DNA of 64,000 bases, taken from Robiginitalea biformata HTCC2501. GTDB taxonomy: Bacteria > Bacteroidota > Bacteroidia > Flavobacteriales > Flavobacteriaceae. This document shows, piece after piece, positions 8,819 to 17,582 of the stretch. The notes beneath the pieces are model-generated. The model had not been told where the DNA came from. It was given only the letters and a program-made list of their open reading frames with translations, and did no database searches. Within the stretch, counting starts at the first letter, position 1. Each line of letters starts with the position of its first letter. The position numbers and the translations under genes are program-made. The stretch lies in NCBI RefSeq assembly GCF_000024125.1, contig NC_013222.1, positions 2,582,501 to 2,646,500 on the forward strand, given 5' to 3'.

Positions 8819-10843
8819 TTATAGCAATCCGTTATATTTTCTGATAAACCACTCAGCTGCAAGGCAACTGACGATGCCAAAGAGCAGCCAGCGGAAATCT
8901 ATTAAAGGTACAACATTCCTGCGGCTTTTCTGAACGGGGCGGAAGCGATCTGCCTGCAGCAGGCTGTCCCGGAGTTCGGAAGCCGTATCCGGGTAATAGA
9001 GGGCCCCGCCGGTCTCCCGGGCCAGAAGCCCCAACGTGGCTGCATCGCTGGAAAGCTGTTGGGCCTCCAGATCAAAGGCCATCAGGCTGAAGGACCCGGA
9101 CTCGCTGAAGCCCGAATCGCCGGCAATGACCGTAAACTGGTAGGTGCCCGGAGGCAGCCCGGCCACATCGGCTTCGTAAAAGTCCGACCGGAGCGCCATG
9201 GGCCGGGATTCCAGACGGTTCCCGGTACTGTCGGCAAGTTCGAGGGTTAAACGGGCCCCGGGTTCAAATGCAAAGGACTCGTCGTAAAACCGGGCCCGAA
9301 TCCGGGCATTGCCGCTGTCTTCATACAGCGGCTGATAGTCCAGGGTCAGGCGTTTACTGCTGCCTCCTGCCGTCAGGAACAGAAGGGTTTTGGCGATAAA
9401 CTCGTCAAATGAGGCAAAATCCCCGGAATTCCTGAAGGCGGCCATCCGCCACTGCCAGATTCCGCTGCCCTGCAGCAACGCCTCCCGGTAGGGGCCTTTA
9501 ATCAGTACAAGCAGGGGTTCCTCCATGTCCACCCCGCGAACCTGCTGGCCGAGCAGTGTCTGGTTCTCCGCCCCGATCAACAAATTTCCCAGGGGGCCTT
9601 CCAGGGGGGGATATCCGGACACGTCCCAATCGGAAAGGTCAAAGTACCCGAACCCGGCATCCCGCAATGGCAAAATATCGTCGGCGGGGCCTATATCGGC
9701 AAGTTCATACACCGATTGTGCCTGGTTGAGAAACGACCAGTGTGTCCGGGGGCCGGTCAGGGTCATCCTGGGTACATCCCTTTGCGCAAGGGCCTGGAAA
9801 AGGGACCGGAACCGGGTATCCGGTTGGTAGAGGATCAGCAGGTCGGCGGCATCCAGTTGCTCAAGGGCTGTCTCGGGGCTCACCAGCCGAACCTCCCGCT
9901 GTTCGTTTTGTAGGATACTCCGCCGGAGTGCCCCCAGGTCCGGATGGTTCCCGGTATGCACCAACAGGATCCGCGTCCGTTCGTCCACCACTTCCAGGCC
10001 CGCAATCCGACGGTTATTGGAGGTATTGCGTTCCCCGGGCAACGCGCTGAGTTGTGCAGCCAGCCGGTGAAAGCCCACCGCTTGGGCATCGAGCAGAATT
10101 TCCGATTGCCAGGTGGAGTTGCCTGCGCCCAGGCGGACGGTTTCCCGGTACACCCGATTACCGTTGTCGGTGATTTCCAATTCTGCAACTGCCGGAGCGT
10201 CTCCGGAATAGGAAACCAGGACTTCTACCGGGAATTTATTGTCCAGGAAAGCATAGCGGTTTACATTCAGCTGGTCGATTCGGATATCCCGATACCGGGT
10301 AGTGTCCCCGATCACAATGGGGTACACGGGGATGCCCGTCCCTGCCGCCTGCAGATAGCTCCTCCCGGAATTTTCGTTCCCGTCCGTGGCAATCAGGATA
10401 ACCGCATGGTCCGAGTTGATGGCCTGGGTTGCCCGGTCCAGCGCAGACCCGATATTGGTCCTGCCGGCGGTAAAATCGAGGCTGTCCGATAAGCGCATTG
10501 CATCGCCAAAGGTGAACAGGTCCCGGTCAAATCGATCTGCGATTTCCGGGTCGCGGCCAAAAAGGGACCGCAGGTTGTACAGGGCCTGTCGGGAACTGTC
10601 CGTGCGGATGGATGCGCTGTTGTCCAGCAGCAGGACCAGGCGGTGTTTTTCGAGGAATACCCGGGTTTCGCGAATCTTTGGGTTAATCAACAATACGAGC
10701 AGGCCCCAGACCGCAAAGAAGCGGAGGGCTGCCAGGAAGTACCGGAACCGGGTGGGCCCCGGCCGGAAAAAGTACTGAAACCAAACCAGTCCAAGGCTCA
10801 GGATGGCACAGAGCACAATCCAAAATACCGGATGGTCGGGCAT
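8819..10843 (-). CDS. vWA-domain membrane protein (BatA-like)
   Basis: A 674-aa inner-membrane protein. Two hydrophobic helices lie near residues 6-24 and 36-53. A von Willebrand A domain follows, with MIDAS residues DNSAS (74-78), a threonine near 129 and TDGNEN (153-158). The large C-terminal half looks beta-rich and periplasmic, with a repeated immunoglobulin-like character, and ends in a final helix (about 650-668). The architecture matches Bacteroidota relatives of aerotolerance (Bat) proteins and glutamine-amidotransferase-like vWA proteins. The exact substrate is unknown. It precedes the prohibitin gene and is probably co-transcribed with it. A related architecture occurs at 61511-63427. 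Confidence 0.8.
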   Translation of the reverse strand: MPDHPVFWIVLCAILSLGLVWFQYFFRPGPTRFRYFLAALRFFAVWGLLVLLINPKIRETRVFLEKHRLVLLLDNSASIRTDSSRQALYNLRSLFGRDPEIADRFDRDLFTFGDAMRLSDSLDFTAGRTNIGSALDRATQAINSDHAVILIATDGNENSGRSYLQAAGTGIPVYPIVIGDTTRYRDIRIDQLNVNRYAFLDNKFPVEVLVSYSGDAPAVAELEITDNGNRVYRETVRLGAGNSTWQSEILLDAQAVGFHRLAAQLSALPGERNTSNNRRIAGLEVVDERTRILLVHTGNHPDLGALRRSILQNEQREVRLVSPETALEQLDAADLLILYQPDTRFRSLFQALAQRDVPRMTLTGPRTHWSFLNQAQSVYELADIGPADDILPLRDAGFGYFDLSDWDVSGYPPLEGPLGNLLIGAENQTLLGQQVRGVDMEEPLLVLIKGPYREALLQGSGIWQWRMAAFRNSGDFASFDEFIAKTLLFLTAGGSSKRLTLDYQPLYEDSGNARIRARFYDESFAFEPGARLTLELADSTGNRLESRPMALRSDFYEADVAGLPPGTYQFTVIAGDSGFSESGSFSLMAFDLEAQQLSSDAATLGLLARETGGALYYPDTASELRDSLLQADRFRPVQKSRRNVVPLIDFRWLLFGIVSCLAAEWFIRKYNGLL

Positions 10844-10860
10844 TTACGTCTTTCTTCCTT

Positions 10861-10956
10861 TTAATTCATTTTCAGATGCCGGTTAACACGACTGTCAACC
10901 AGCAATACGAGTAGTCCCGACAGGAGGACAATGCCTGCATAACCCAAAAACATCAT
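10861..10956 (-). CDS. Candidate 31-aa membrane micropeptide
   Basis: Between fabG and the vWA gene, a minus-strand frame opens with tandem ATG codons and encodes 31 residues, MMFLGYAGIVLLSGLLVLLVDSR followed by VNRHLKMN. It is one uninterrupted hydrophobic helix followed by a basic tail, the usual look of a single-pass small membrane protein. It ends 17 nt before the vWA start and could be a short first gene of that transcript. No family was recognised. It could also be chance, since hydrophobic frames are common. Confidence 0.4.
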   Translation of the reverse strand: MMFLGYAGIVLLSGLLVLLVDSRVNRHLKMN

Positions 10957-11029
10957 GCGTGATTTAGCGTTAAATCCAAATGGCCTTTCCCGGGCCGACC
11001 TGTCAGTAAATTGGCCACCTCGGGAATTG

Positions 11030-11776
11030 TCAGGTGAGCATGCCGCCGTCCACGTGCAGCACCTGACCCGTCACATAGGCCGACAAATCCGAAGCGAGGT
11101 ACAGGCAGGCATTCGCCACATCCTCCGGGGTCCCGCCCCGTTTGAGGGGAATGGCGTCGCGCCAGCCCTGAACGGTTTTCTCGTCGAGTTTCTCGGTCAT
11201 TTCCGTTTCGATAAAGCCCGGCGCAATTGCATTGCACCGAATATTCCGCGACCCGAGTTCCAGGGCCACGCTTTTGGTAAAACCAATCATCCCCGCTTTG
11301 GAAGCGGCGTAATTGGCCTGACCGGCATTTCCCTTGACGCCCACCACGCTGCTCATATTGATAATGGAGCCGCCCCGTTGCTTGAGGAAGGTGCGCTGGA
11401 TTGCCTTGGTCATATTGAACACGGATTTCAGGTTGATTTCAATCACTTTGTCAAAATCCTCTTCGCTCATCCGCATCAGCAGGTTGTCCTTGGTGATACC
11501 GGCATTGTTGACCAGGATGTCCACACCGCCAAAATCCTCCAGGACCCGGGCCACCAACTCTTCGGCCGCTTCAAAGCTGGACGCGTCGCTTTTGTATGCC
11601 CTGGCCTTGACGCCCATGCCGCTTAATTTGTTTTCGAGCTCCTTGGCCGGCCCGTCGCTGCTGCTGTATGTGAAGGCAACATCGGCACCCTCCCGGGCAA
11701 AAACTTCCGCGATGCCGCTTCCGATACCGCGGCTCGCCCCGGTGATGATCGCTTTCTTTCCTTCTAGGATTTTCAT
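11030..11776 (-). CDS. fabG: 3-oxoacyl-[ACP] reductase
   Basis: FabG reduces 3-ketoacyl-ACP with NADPH in fatty acid elongation. The 248-aa short-chain dehydrogenase has the cofactor loop TGASRGIG (12-19), the NNAG motif, a catalytic serine in INMSSVVG, and the YAASK pair near residues 155-159, ending in HVDGGMLT as is typical for FabG. It lies downstream of the sucD terminator and has its own -7-like element at 11806-11813, so it probably starts a separate transcript. Confidence 0.95.
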   Translation of the reverse strand: MKILEGKKAIITGASRGIGSGIAEVFAREGADVAFTYSSSDGPAKELENKLSGMGVKARAYKSDASSFEAAEELVARVLEDFGGVDILVNNAGITKDNLLMRMSEEDFDKVIEINLKSVFNMTKAIQRTFLKQRGGSIINMSSVVGVKGNAGQANYAASKAGMIGFTKSVALELGSRNIRCNAIAPGFIETEMTEKLDEKTVQGWRDAIPLKRGGTPEDVANACLYLASDLSAYVTGQVLHVDGGMLT

Positions 11777-11805
11777 GTAGCTGTTGGTTTAGGATAGCTT
11801 CTACC

Positions 11806-11813
11806 CAAAGATA
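11806..11813 (-). promoter_or_regulatory. Bacteroidota -7 element for fabG
   Basis: Minus strand TATCTTTG matches the TAnnTTTG consensus and lies 30 nt before the fabG ATG, just after the sucD terminator. No clear -33 TTG at the usual spacing was found. Confidence 0.5.
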
Positions 11814-11836
11814 ACGGGTTTGATGCAAGATGCCAT

Positions 11837-11859
11837 AAAAAATCCCGCTCAGGGCGGGA
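11837..11859 (-). terminator. Intrinsic terminator after sucD
   Basis: Minus-strand TCCCGCCCTGAGCGGGA forms a GC-rich stem followed by TTTTTT, 23 nt downstream of the sucD stop. It separates sucD from fabG. Confidence 0.85.
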
Positions 11860-11881
11860 CTTTATTATACTGTTAACGAAT

Positions 11882-12754
11882 TCAGGCGAGGACTTCGGAG
11901 ACCTTCTCCCCGATTTTGGCCGGGGAATCCACCACGTGGATCCCGCATTCCCGCATAATGCGCTTTTTGGCCTGTGCCGTATCGTCGCTGCCGCCGACAA
12001 TCGCCCCGGCGTGCCCCATGGTACGCCCTGCAGGCGCCGTCTCTCCGGCAATAAAGCCAACTACGGGCTTCTTGCTTCCGCTTTCCTTGTACCAGCGGGC
12101 TGCCTCGGCTTCGAGTTGCCCTCCAATTTCGCCGATCATCACCACGCATTCGGTTTCCGGATCGGTTACCAGCAATTCCAGGGCTTCCCTGGTGGTAGTC
12201 CCGATAATCGGGTCTCCCCCGATACCGATGGCCGTGGTAATGCCGAGCCCCTGCCGCACTACCTGGTCGGCTGCCTCATAGGTAAGCGTCCCCGATTTGG
12301 AAACGATGCCCACGCCGCCCTTTTCAAATACAAAGCCCGGCATGATGCCCACCTTGGCTTCCCCGGGGGTAATCACGCCCGGACAATTCGGGCCGATCAG
12401 GCGACTGCCGCGGTCCTTTACATAACTATGGGCCTTAATCATATCGGCTACCGGAATCCCCTCGGTAATCGTAATGATCACCTTGATCCCGGCGTGGGCC
12501 GCCTCCATGATGGCATCGGCGGCAAAAGCCGGCGGGACAAAGATTATTGAGGTATCGGCCCCGGTTTCGGATACGGCGTCCTGAACAGTGTTAAAGACCG
12601 GTTTGCCAAGATGCTTTTGGCCGCCTTTGCCCGGGGTGACGCCCCCGACGACATTCGTGCCGTAATCGATCATCTGTTCGGCGTGAAAGGTTCCCTCGCT
12701 TCCGGTAAAACCCTGTACAATTATTTTGGAGTCTTTGTTAACTAGAACGCTCAT
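11882..12754 (-). CDS. sucD: Succinate-CoA ligase, alpha subunit
   Basis: The alpha subunit of the TCA-cycle enzyme that converts succinyl-CoA to succinate with ATP or GTP formation. The 290-aa protein has the CoA-binding Rossmann start ending [23 protein letters not shown], and the phosphorylated histidine in GHAGAI (about H248). The beta subunit (sucC) is not in this window, so the two genes are unlinked here. ATG at 12754; a terminator follows the gene. Confidence 0.97.
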   Translation of the reverse strand: MSVLVNKDSKIIVQGFTGSEGTFHAEQMIDYGTNVVGGVTPGKGGQKHLGKPVFNTVQDAVSETGADTSIIFVPPAFAADAIMEAAHAGIKVIITITEGIPVADMIKAHSYVKDRGSRLIGPNCPGVITPGEAKVGIMPGFVFEKGGVGIVSKSGTLTYEAADQVVRQGLGITTAIGIGGDPIIGTTTREALELLVTDPETECVVMIGEIGGQLEAEAARWYKESGSKKPVVGFIAGETAPAGRTMGHAGAIVGGSDDTAQAKKRIMRECGIHVVDSPAKIGEKVSEVLA

Positions 12755-12775
12755 GTATCCGTGTTTTGGTTTTCA

Positions 12776-12783
12776 CAAAAATA
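12776..12783 (-). promoter_or_regulatory. Bacteroidota -7 element for sucD
   Basis: Minus-strand TATTTTTG lies 22 nt upstream of the sucD ATG in the 60-nt gap after the second lpxD homologue. It fits TAnnTTTG; the -33 box is not clear. Confidence 0.5.
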
Positions 12784-12814
12784 GGCCTTACGATCAATTT
12801 GGGCTATTGAATTC

Positions 12815-13750
12815 TTATTGTTTTTTCAACTGGGCGGCCAGGGCGGGTATCTGCCTGAGCGCTGCCAGCTGTTTCATGCGCTCGCGCGATTCCTCTGCCG
12901 GACTGCCAAAATAGGTCTTCCCGCCTGCCAAGGATTTTGATACGCCTGCCTGGGCGAGTATTACAGCCCCCTTGCCTATGGTTATCGCACTGATTACCCC
13001 AACCTGGCCCCACAGGGTTACCTCGTCCTCGATGACCACGCAACCCGCAATCCCGGTCTGGGAAGCGATCAAACAACGCTTGCCGATGACCGTGTCGTGC
13101 CCTACGTGGACCTGGTTGTCCAGCTTGCTGCCGGCGCCCACCCGCGTGTCTCCGGTAACGCCCCGGTCGATTGTACAGAGGGCGCCGAGTTCCACATCGT
13201 CCTCCAGGACGGCCCGGCCTCCCGAGAGGAGGCGGTCAAATCCCTCCGGGCGCTTCTTGTAATAGAAGGCGTCGGAACCAACAACGGTACCCGATTGCAC
13301 AATCACCCGGTCGCCCAGGATGCAATGGTCCCCGATGGTTGCGTTGGGGTGGATCACGCAGTCTTTCCCGATACGGACATGGGCCCCAATTCGCACGTTG
13401 GGCCCTATTGCCGTCCCCTTGCCAATCTCGGCCGTCTCTGCAATGGATTGCCCAAAACCTTCAAATGGCCGGAAATGCCGGGTTAGTTTATTGAAATCCC
13501 GGAATGGGTCTTCGGATATCAGCAGGGCCTTGCCTTCCGGGCAATCGACTTCCTTATTGATCAGGATAACGGTTGCAGCGGATTGCAGGGCTTTGTCGTA
13601 ATATTTCGGGTGGTCCACAAAAACGATATCCCCGGGCTCCACCACGTGAATTTCGTTCATACCGCCAACCGGGAAATCCGCGGGGCCCACAAAGCGGCAC
13701 CCGAGAATGCCGGCAATATCGCCTAGTGTGTGATTCCCGGGAAATTTCAT
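12815..13750 (-). CDS. Second LpxD-like UDP-3-O-acylglucosamine N-acyltransferase
   Basis: A 311-aa left-handed beta-helix acyltransferase. Residues 1-100 resemble the LpxD uridine-binding domain, 105-270 are hexapeptide repeats such as IGKGTAIGPNVRIG, and a C-terminal helix follows. The NQVHVGHD motif keeps the histidine used as catalytic base in LpxD. It is clearly related to, but shorter than, the main LpxD at 16513-17535. It may acylate a different sugar nucleotide or use a different acyl donor; this is inference. It directly abuts efp. Confidence 0.85.
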   Translation of the reverse strand: MKFPGNHTLGDIAGILGCRFVGPADFPVGGMNEIHVVEPGDIVFVDHPKYYDKALQSAATVILINKEVDCPEGKALLISEDPFRDFNKLTRHFRPFEGFGQSIAETAEIGKGTAIGPNVRIGAHVRIGKDCVIHPNATIGDHCILGDRVIVQSGTVVGSDAFYYKKRPEGFDRLLSGGRAVLEDDVELGALCTIDRGVTGDTRVGAGSKLDNQVHVGHDTVIGKRCLIASQTGIAGCVVIEDEVTLWGQVGVISAITIGKGAVILAQAGVSKSLAGGKTYFGSPAEESRERMKQLAALRQIPALAAQLKKQ

Positions 13751-14320
13751 CTATGAATCTTTGGCGCGTTCCATGTAGGACCCATTGGATGTGTCCACCT
13801 TGATTTTGTCCCCTTCGTTGATAAAGAGCGGCACGTTGATCCGCGCCCCGGTCTCCACGACGGCTACCTTGGTCGCATTTGTGGCGGTATTGCCCTTGAC
13901 GCCCGGTTCCGCCTCTGTAACCTCCAATACCACGCTGGCAGGCATATCCACCGAAAGCGGCATGCTGTCCTCCGTATTGAACATAATGGTTACCACCTCT
14001 CCTTCTTTGAGGAGTTCAGGTGTATCCAGGGCGCTTTCCTGAAGCGCTATCTGGTTGTAATCGTCCGTATTCATAAAGTGGTAGGTCTGCCCGTCGGAAT
14101 AGAGGAACTGGTAGGAACGCGTCTCCACGCGTACGTCGTCTATTTTATGACCCGCCGAAAACGTATTGTCGATGACCTTGCCCGTGGTGATGCTCTTGAG
14201 TTTGGTGCGCACAAAAGCAGGCCCTTTACCGGGCTTCACGTGCAGGAATTCCACAATCTTGTAAATATCGTTGTTGTGCCGGATACAAAGTCCTTTCCGG
14301 ATATCGGATGTGTTTGCCAT
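13751..14320 (-). CDS. efp: Elongation factor P
   Basis: EF-P relieves ribosome stalling at polyproline stretches. The 189-aa protein has the three beta-barrel domains expected. The tip loop is KPGKG, so the modified position is lysine 32, not the arginine of EarP-type EF-P. The gene sits between lpxA (6 nt) and the second lpxD homologue (0 nt) in the envelope cluster and is probably co-transcribed with both. ATG at 14320. Confidence 0.97.
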   Translation of the reverse strand: MANTSDIRKGLCIRHNNDIYKIVEFLHVKPGKGPAFVRTKLKSITTGKVIDNTFSAGHKIDDVRVETRSYQFLYSDGQTYHFMNTDDYNQIALQESALDTPELLKEGEVVTIMFNTEDSMPLSVDMPASVVLEVTEAEPGVKGNTATNATKVAVVETGARINVPLFINEGDKIKVDTSNGSYMERAKDS

Positions 14321-14326
14321 AAACTA

Positions 14327-15112
14327 CTAGTTGTTGCTAAAATAACCTTTCATGATGCCCCGTTGGGAATCCCGGATAAATTGCAGGATCTCATCCCGCT
14401 CCGGGGTAGCTTCCACCTCGGCCTCGATAATCTGGACCGCCTGGGAATTGTTGTAATTGCGCTGGTAGAGAATGCGGTAGATGTTCTGGATTTCCCGGAT
14501 TTTTTCGGCCGTAAACCCGCGGCGCCTGAGCCCGACGGAATTGATCCCCACGTACGACATGGGCTCCCGGGCTCCTTTGACATACGGGGGTACATCCTTC
14601 CGCACCAGGGAACCCCCGGTTACAAAGGCGTGCGTGCCGATAGAAACAAACTGGTGGACGGCCACCAGGCCGGCGAGCACCACATAGTCTCCGATGGTTA
14701 CATGCCCGGCCAGGGTAGAATTGTTGGAAAAGATACAGTTGTTGCCCACCACGCAATCGTGGGCGATGTGGCAGTACGCCATGATCAGGCAGTTTTTGCC
14801 AATCACCGTCTTCATCCGGTCCGAAGTGCCCTTGTTGATGGTAGCGCACTCCCGGATAGTTACATTATTGCCGATTTCCACCGTGGTTTCCTCCCCCTGG
14901 TATTTCAGGTCCTGAGGCGGGGCGGAAATCACAGCCCCCGGAAAAATATTGCAGTTCTTGCCGATACGCGCGCCCTCCATAATGGTCACGTTCGACCCGA
15001 TCCAGGACCCTTCCCCAATCGTTACGTTGTTGTGGATGGTCGCAAAGGGTTCGATGACCACATTCTTGGCTATTTTAGCACCCGGGTGCACATAGGCCAG
15101 GGGTTGATTCAT
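14327..15112 (-). CDS. lpxA: UDP-N-acetylglucosamine acyltransferase
   Basis: LpxA starts lipid A synthesis by adding a 3-hydroxyacyl chain to UDP-GlcNAc. The 261-aa protein is a hexapeptide-repeat beta helix with the catalytic histidine in MAYCHIAHDC (about H125) and a C-terminal helical domain from about residue 190. It starts one base after the lpxC-fabZ stop and precedes efp by 6 nt. Length is standard. Confidence 0.97.
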   Translation of the reverse strand: MNQPLAYVHPGAKIAKNVVIEPFATIHNNVTIGEGSWIGSNVTIMEGARIGKNCNIFPGAVISAPPQDLKYQGEETTVEIGNNVTIRECATINKGTSDRMKTVIGKNCLIMAYCHIAHDCVVGNNCIFSNNSTLAGHVTIGDYVVLAGLVAVHQFVSIGTHAFVTGGSLVRKDVPPYVKGAREPMSYVGINSVGLRRRGFTAEKIREIQNIYRILYQRNYNNSQAVQIIEAEVEATPERDEILQFIRDSQRGIMKGYFSNN

Positions 15113-15113
15113 A

Positions 15114-16508
15114 TCAGACGTTTTTGGTTTTTACGATCTGCGCCATCAGTTCCGCTTCGGAAACAAGCTTGCCATTCGCATAGGCATAGGCAGACATATG
15201 GCAGATGCCCCGGCGAATCGGCGACATCAGATCGCATTTAAAAATTAGTGTATCCCCGGGAACAACCTGTTGTTTGAATTTCACATTGTCGATCTTCATG
15301 AAATACGTAAGGTAGTTCTCCGGGTCGGGCACCGTGCTCAGCACGAGGATGCCCCCGGTCTGTGCCATGGCCTCAACCTGGAGTACCCCGGGCATTACCG
15401 GCGCCCCGGGAAAATGCCCTACAAAAAACGGCTCGTTCATGGTGACGTTTTTAACCCCCACTACATGGGTGTCGGACAATTCCAGGATCTTATCCACCAA
15501 CAGGAAAGGCGGCCGGTGCGGCAGCATCTTCATGATCTGGGTAATGTCCATCAACGGGGTCTGGTTCAGATCGTACTTCGGAACCTTGTTGCGTTTCTCG
15601 AGCTTGATGATCTTGGACAGTTTCTTCGCAAACTGCGTATTCACGTAGTGACCCGGCTTGTTGGCTATCACCTTCCCTTTAATACGCGTGCCGATCAGCG
15701 CCAGGTCCCCGATCACGTCGAGCAGTTTGTGTCGCGCCGCCTCGTTCGGGTGGTGCAGGGTCAGGTTGTCGAGGATGCCATTCGGCTTTACGGATAGTTT
15801 TTCCTTTTTAAAAGCTTTTTCGAGCTTTTTCATCGTTTCTGCGGAAATCTCCTTGTCCACATAGACGATTGCGTTGTTCAGGTCGCCCCCTTTGATCAGG
15901 CCGTTTTCAAGCAACATTTCCAATTCGTGCAGGAAGCTGAAGGTGCGGGCATCGGCAATTTCATCCTTGAAATCCGACAGGTGTTCCAGGGTGGCATTTT
16001 GGGTCCCCAGGACCTTGGTCCCAAAATCCACCATCGTGGTAACCTGGTATTCCTCGGCGGGGATTACAGTAATCTCGCTGCCTGTAGCCTCGTCCCGGTA
16101 GGAGATTACATCCTTAATAACGTATTCCTCCCGGTCCGCATCCTGCTCTACAATGCCGGCCGACTCCAGGGCTTCCACAAAAAATTTGGAGGAGCCATCC
16201 ATAATCGGGGGTTCCGGGGAGTCCAGTTCAATCAGGACATTGTCGATATCGAGCCCCACCAGTGCCGCCAGCACATGCTCGGACGTCTGTATTTTTACGC
16301 CCCGCTTCTCCAGGTTCGTCCCGCGTTGCGTGTTGATCACGTAATTTGCATCTGCCTCAATAATCGGCTCACCTTCCAGGTCTACCCGTTTAAAGGCAAA
16401 TCCGTGGTTCTCAGGTGCGGGTACAAACTTCATGGTCACATTCGCCCCCGTATGCAGGCCTACGCCCTGCAGGGTCACCTCCTTGGCAATGGTTCTTTGC
16501 TTGGTCAT
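15114..16508 (-). CDS. lpxC-fabZ: Fused UDP-3-O-acyl-GlcNAc deacetylase / 3-hydroxyacyl-ACP dehydratase
   Basis: A 464-aa fusion. Residues 1-310 are LpxC, the committed zinc deacetylase of lipid A synthesis, with TSEHVLAAL and AARHKLLDVIGDLAL supplying the zinc ligands. Residues about 320-464 are FabZ, the dehydratase of fatty acid synthesis, with LPHRPPFLLVD and GHFPGAPVMPGV. The two activities compete for the same 3-hydroxyacyl-ACP pool, and this fusion is characteristic of Bacteroidota. ATG at 16508 is preferred; an earlier candidate would run into lpxD. Confidence 0.96.
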   Translation of the reverse strand: MTKQRTIAKEVTLQGVGLHTGANVTMKFVPAPENHGFAFKRVDLEGEPIIEADANYVINTQRGTNLEKRGVKIQTSEHVLAALVGLDIDNVLIELDSPEPPIMDGSSKFFVEALESAGIVEQDADREEYVIKDVISYRDEATGSEITVIPAEEYQVTTMVDFGTKVLGTQNATLEHLSDFKDEIADARTFSFLHELEMLLENGLIKGGDLNNAIVYVDKEISAETMKKLEKAFKKEKLSVKPNGILDNLTLHHPNEAARHKLLDVIGDLALIGTRIKGKVIANKPGHYVNTQFAKKLSKIIKLEKRNKVPKYDLNQTPLMDITQIMKMLPHRPPFLLVDKILELSDTHVVGVKNVTMNEPFFVGHFPGAPVMPGVLQVEAMAQTGGILVLSTVPDPENYLTYFMKIDNVKFKQQVVPGDTLIFKCDLMSPIRRGICHMSAYAYANGKLVSEAELMAQIVKTKNV

Positions 16509-16512
16509 AGGA

Positions 16513-17535
16513 TTACTTACCGTTTTGCTTTTCAAGCGATTCCACCCGGCTTACCAACCGGGGCAGGTTTTTAAAATGCACATAAGATTTGTTAAAGTCT
16601 CCGTAGTTGAGGGCCGGAGAGCCCTGAAGTACTTCGTCGTCCTTGACATTTCGGCCAATCCCGGACTGGGCCTGGATCTTGACCCGGTCTCCGATGAGGA
16701 TGTGTCCCACAATCCCCACCTGGCCGCCGATCATACAGTGCTTCCCGATCTTGGTAGATCCGGCGACCCCTGTTTGGGCAGCAATGACGGTGTGTTCGCC
16801 GATCTCCACATTGTGTGCAATCTGGATCTGGTTGTCCAGCTTCACCCCGCGACGCAGGATGGTGGAGCCCAGGGTGGCCCGGTCAATAGTGGTGCCCGCG
16901 CCGATGTCCACGTGGTCTTCGATTATGACATTCCCGGTTTGCGGAATCTTGGAATAGACCCCATCGTCATCCGGGGCAAAGCCAAAACCGTCCGCGCCAA
17001 TGATAGCCCCGCTGTGAATCACGCAATCCCTCCCAATCTGGGTTTCCGAATAAATCTTGGCACCGGCAAAAACAATCGTGTTGTCTCCGATCACCACATT
17101 GTCGCCGATGTAGGCGTTTGGGTAAATCTTTACATTGTCGCCCATGCGGACGTTATTCCCCACGTAACAGAATGCGCCCAGGTAGCAGTCCTTACCATAT
17201 TCGGCCGATTCTGCCACATGCACCGGGTCTTCCACCCCGGTTTTTGCACTTTTCACCTGGTCGTAATACGCCAGGAGTTTGGAGAAGGATTTATAGGCAT
17301 CCTCCACCTTGATCAGCGTGGTGGACAGGGATTGCTCGGGGGTAAAATCTTTGTTGACGATAATGATGGACGCCTCGGTACTGTATACGTAGGGCGTATA
17401 CTTCGGGTTGGCCAGGAAAGTCAATGAGCCAGCCTCGCCTTCTTCTATTTTTGACAACTTATGGACTGCAATCTCGGGGTTGCCCTCAATTTCGCCTTCC
17501 AGGATGCCTGCGATCTGACTGGCCGTAAATTCCAA
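16513..17535 (-). CDS. lpxD: UDP-3-O-acylglucosamine N-acyltransferase
   Basis: LpxD adds the second acyl chain in lipid A synthesis. The 340-aa protein has the N-terminal uridine-binding domain (1-100), the hexapeptide helix (105-300) and the QIAHNVEIG segment with the catalytic histidine. The start is TTG at 17535. The only upstream in-frame codons are CAC GTA GTA CAC after a stop, and the resulting N-terminus MEFTASQIAGIL matches the family. It heads the lpx cluster, with lpxC-fabZ 4 nt downstream. Confidence 0.95.
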   Translation of the reverse strand: MEFTASQIAGILEGEIEGNPEIAVHKLSKIEEGEAGSLTFLANPKYTPYVYSTEASIIIVNKDFTPEQSLSTTLIKVEDAYKSFSKLLAYYDQVKSAKTGVEDPVHVAESAEYGKDCYLGAFCYVGNNVRMGDNVKIYPNAYIGDNVVIGDNTIVFAGAKIYSETQIGRDCVIHSGAIIGADGFGFAPDDDGVYSKIPQTGNVIIEDHVDIGAGTTIDRATLGSTILRRGVKLDNQIQIAHNVEIGEHTVIAAQTGVAGSTKIGKHCMIGGQVGIVGHILIGDRVKIQAQSGIGRNVKDDEVLQGSPALNYGDFNKSYVHFKNLPRLVSRVESLEKQNGK

Positions 17536-17582
17536 GTGTACTACGTGCTAATTGTTTTCAGTGGTGACAAAAGTAAGAAAAA

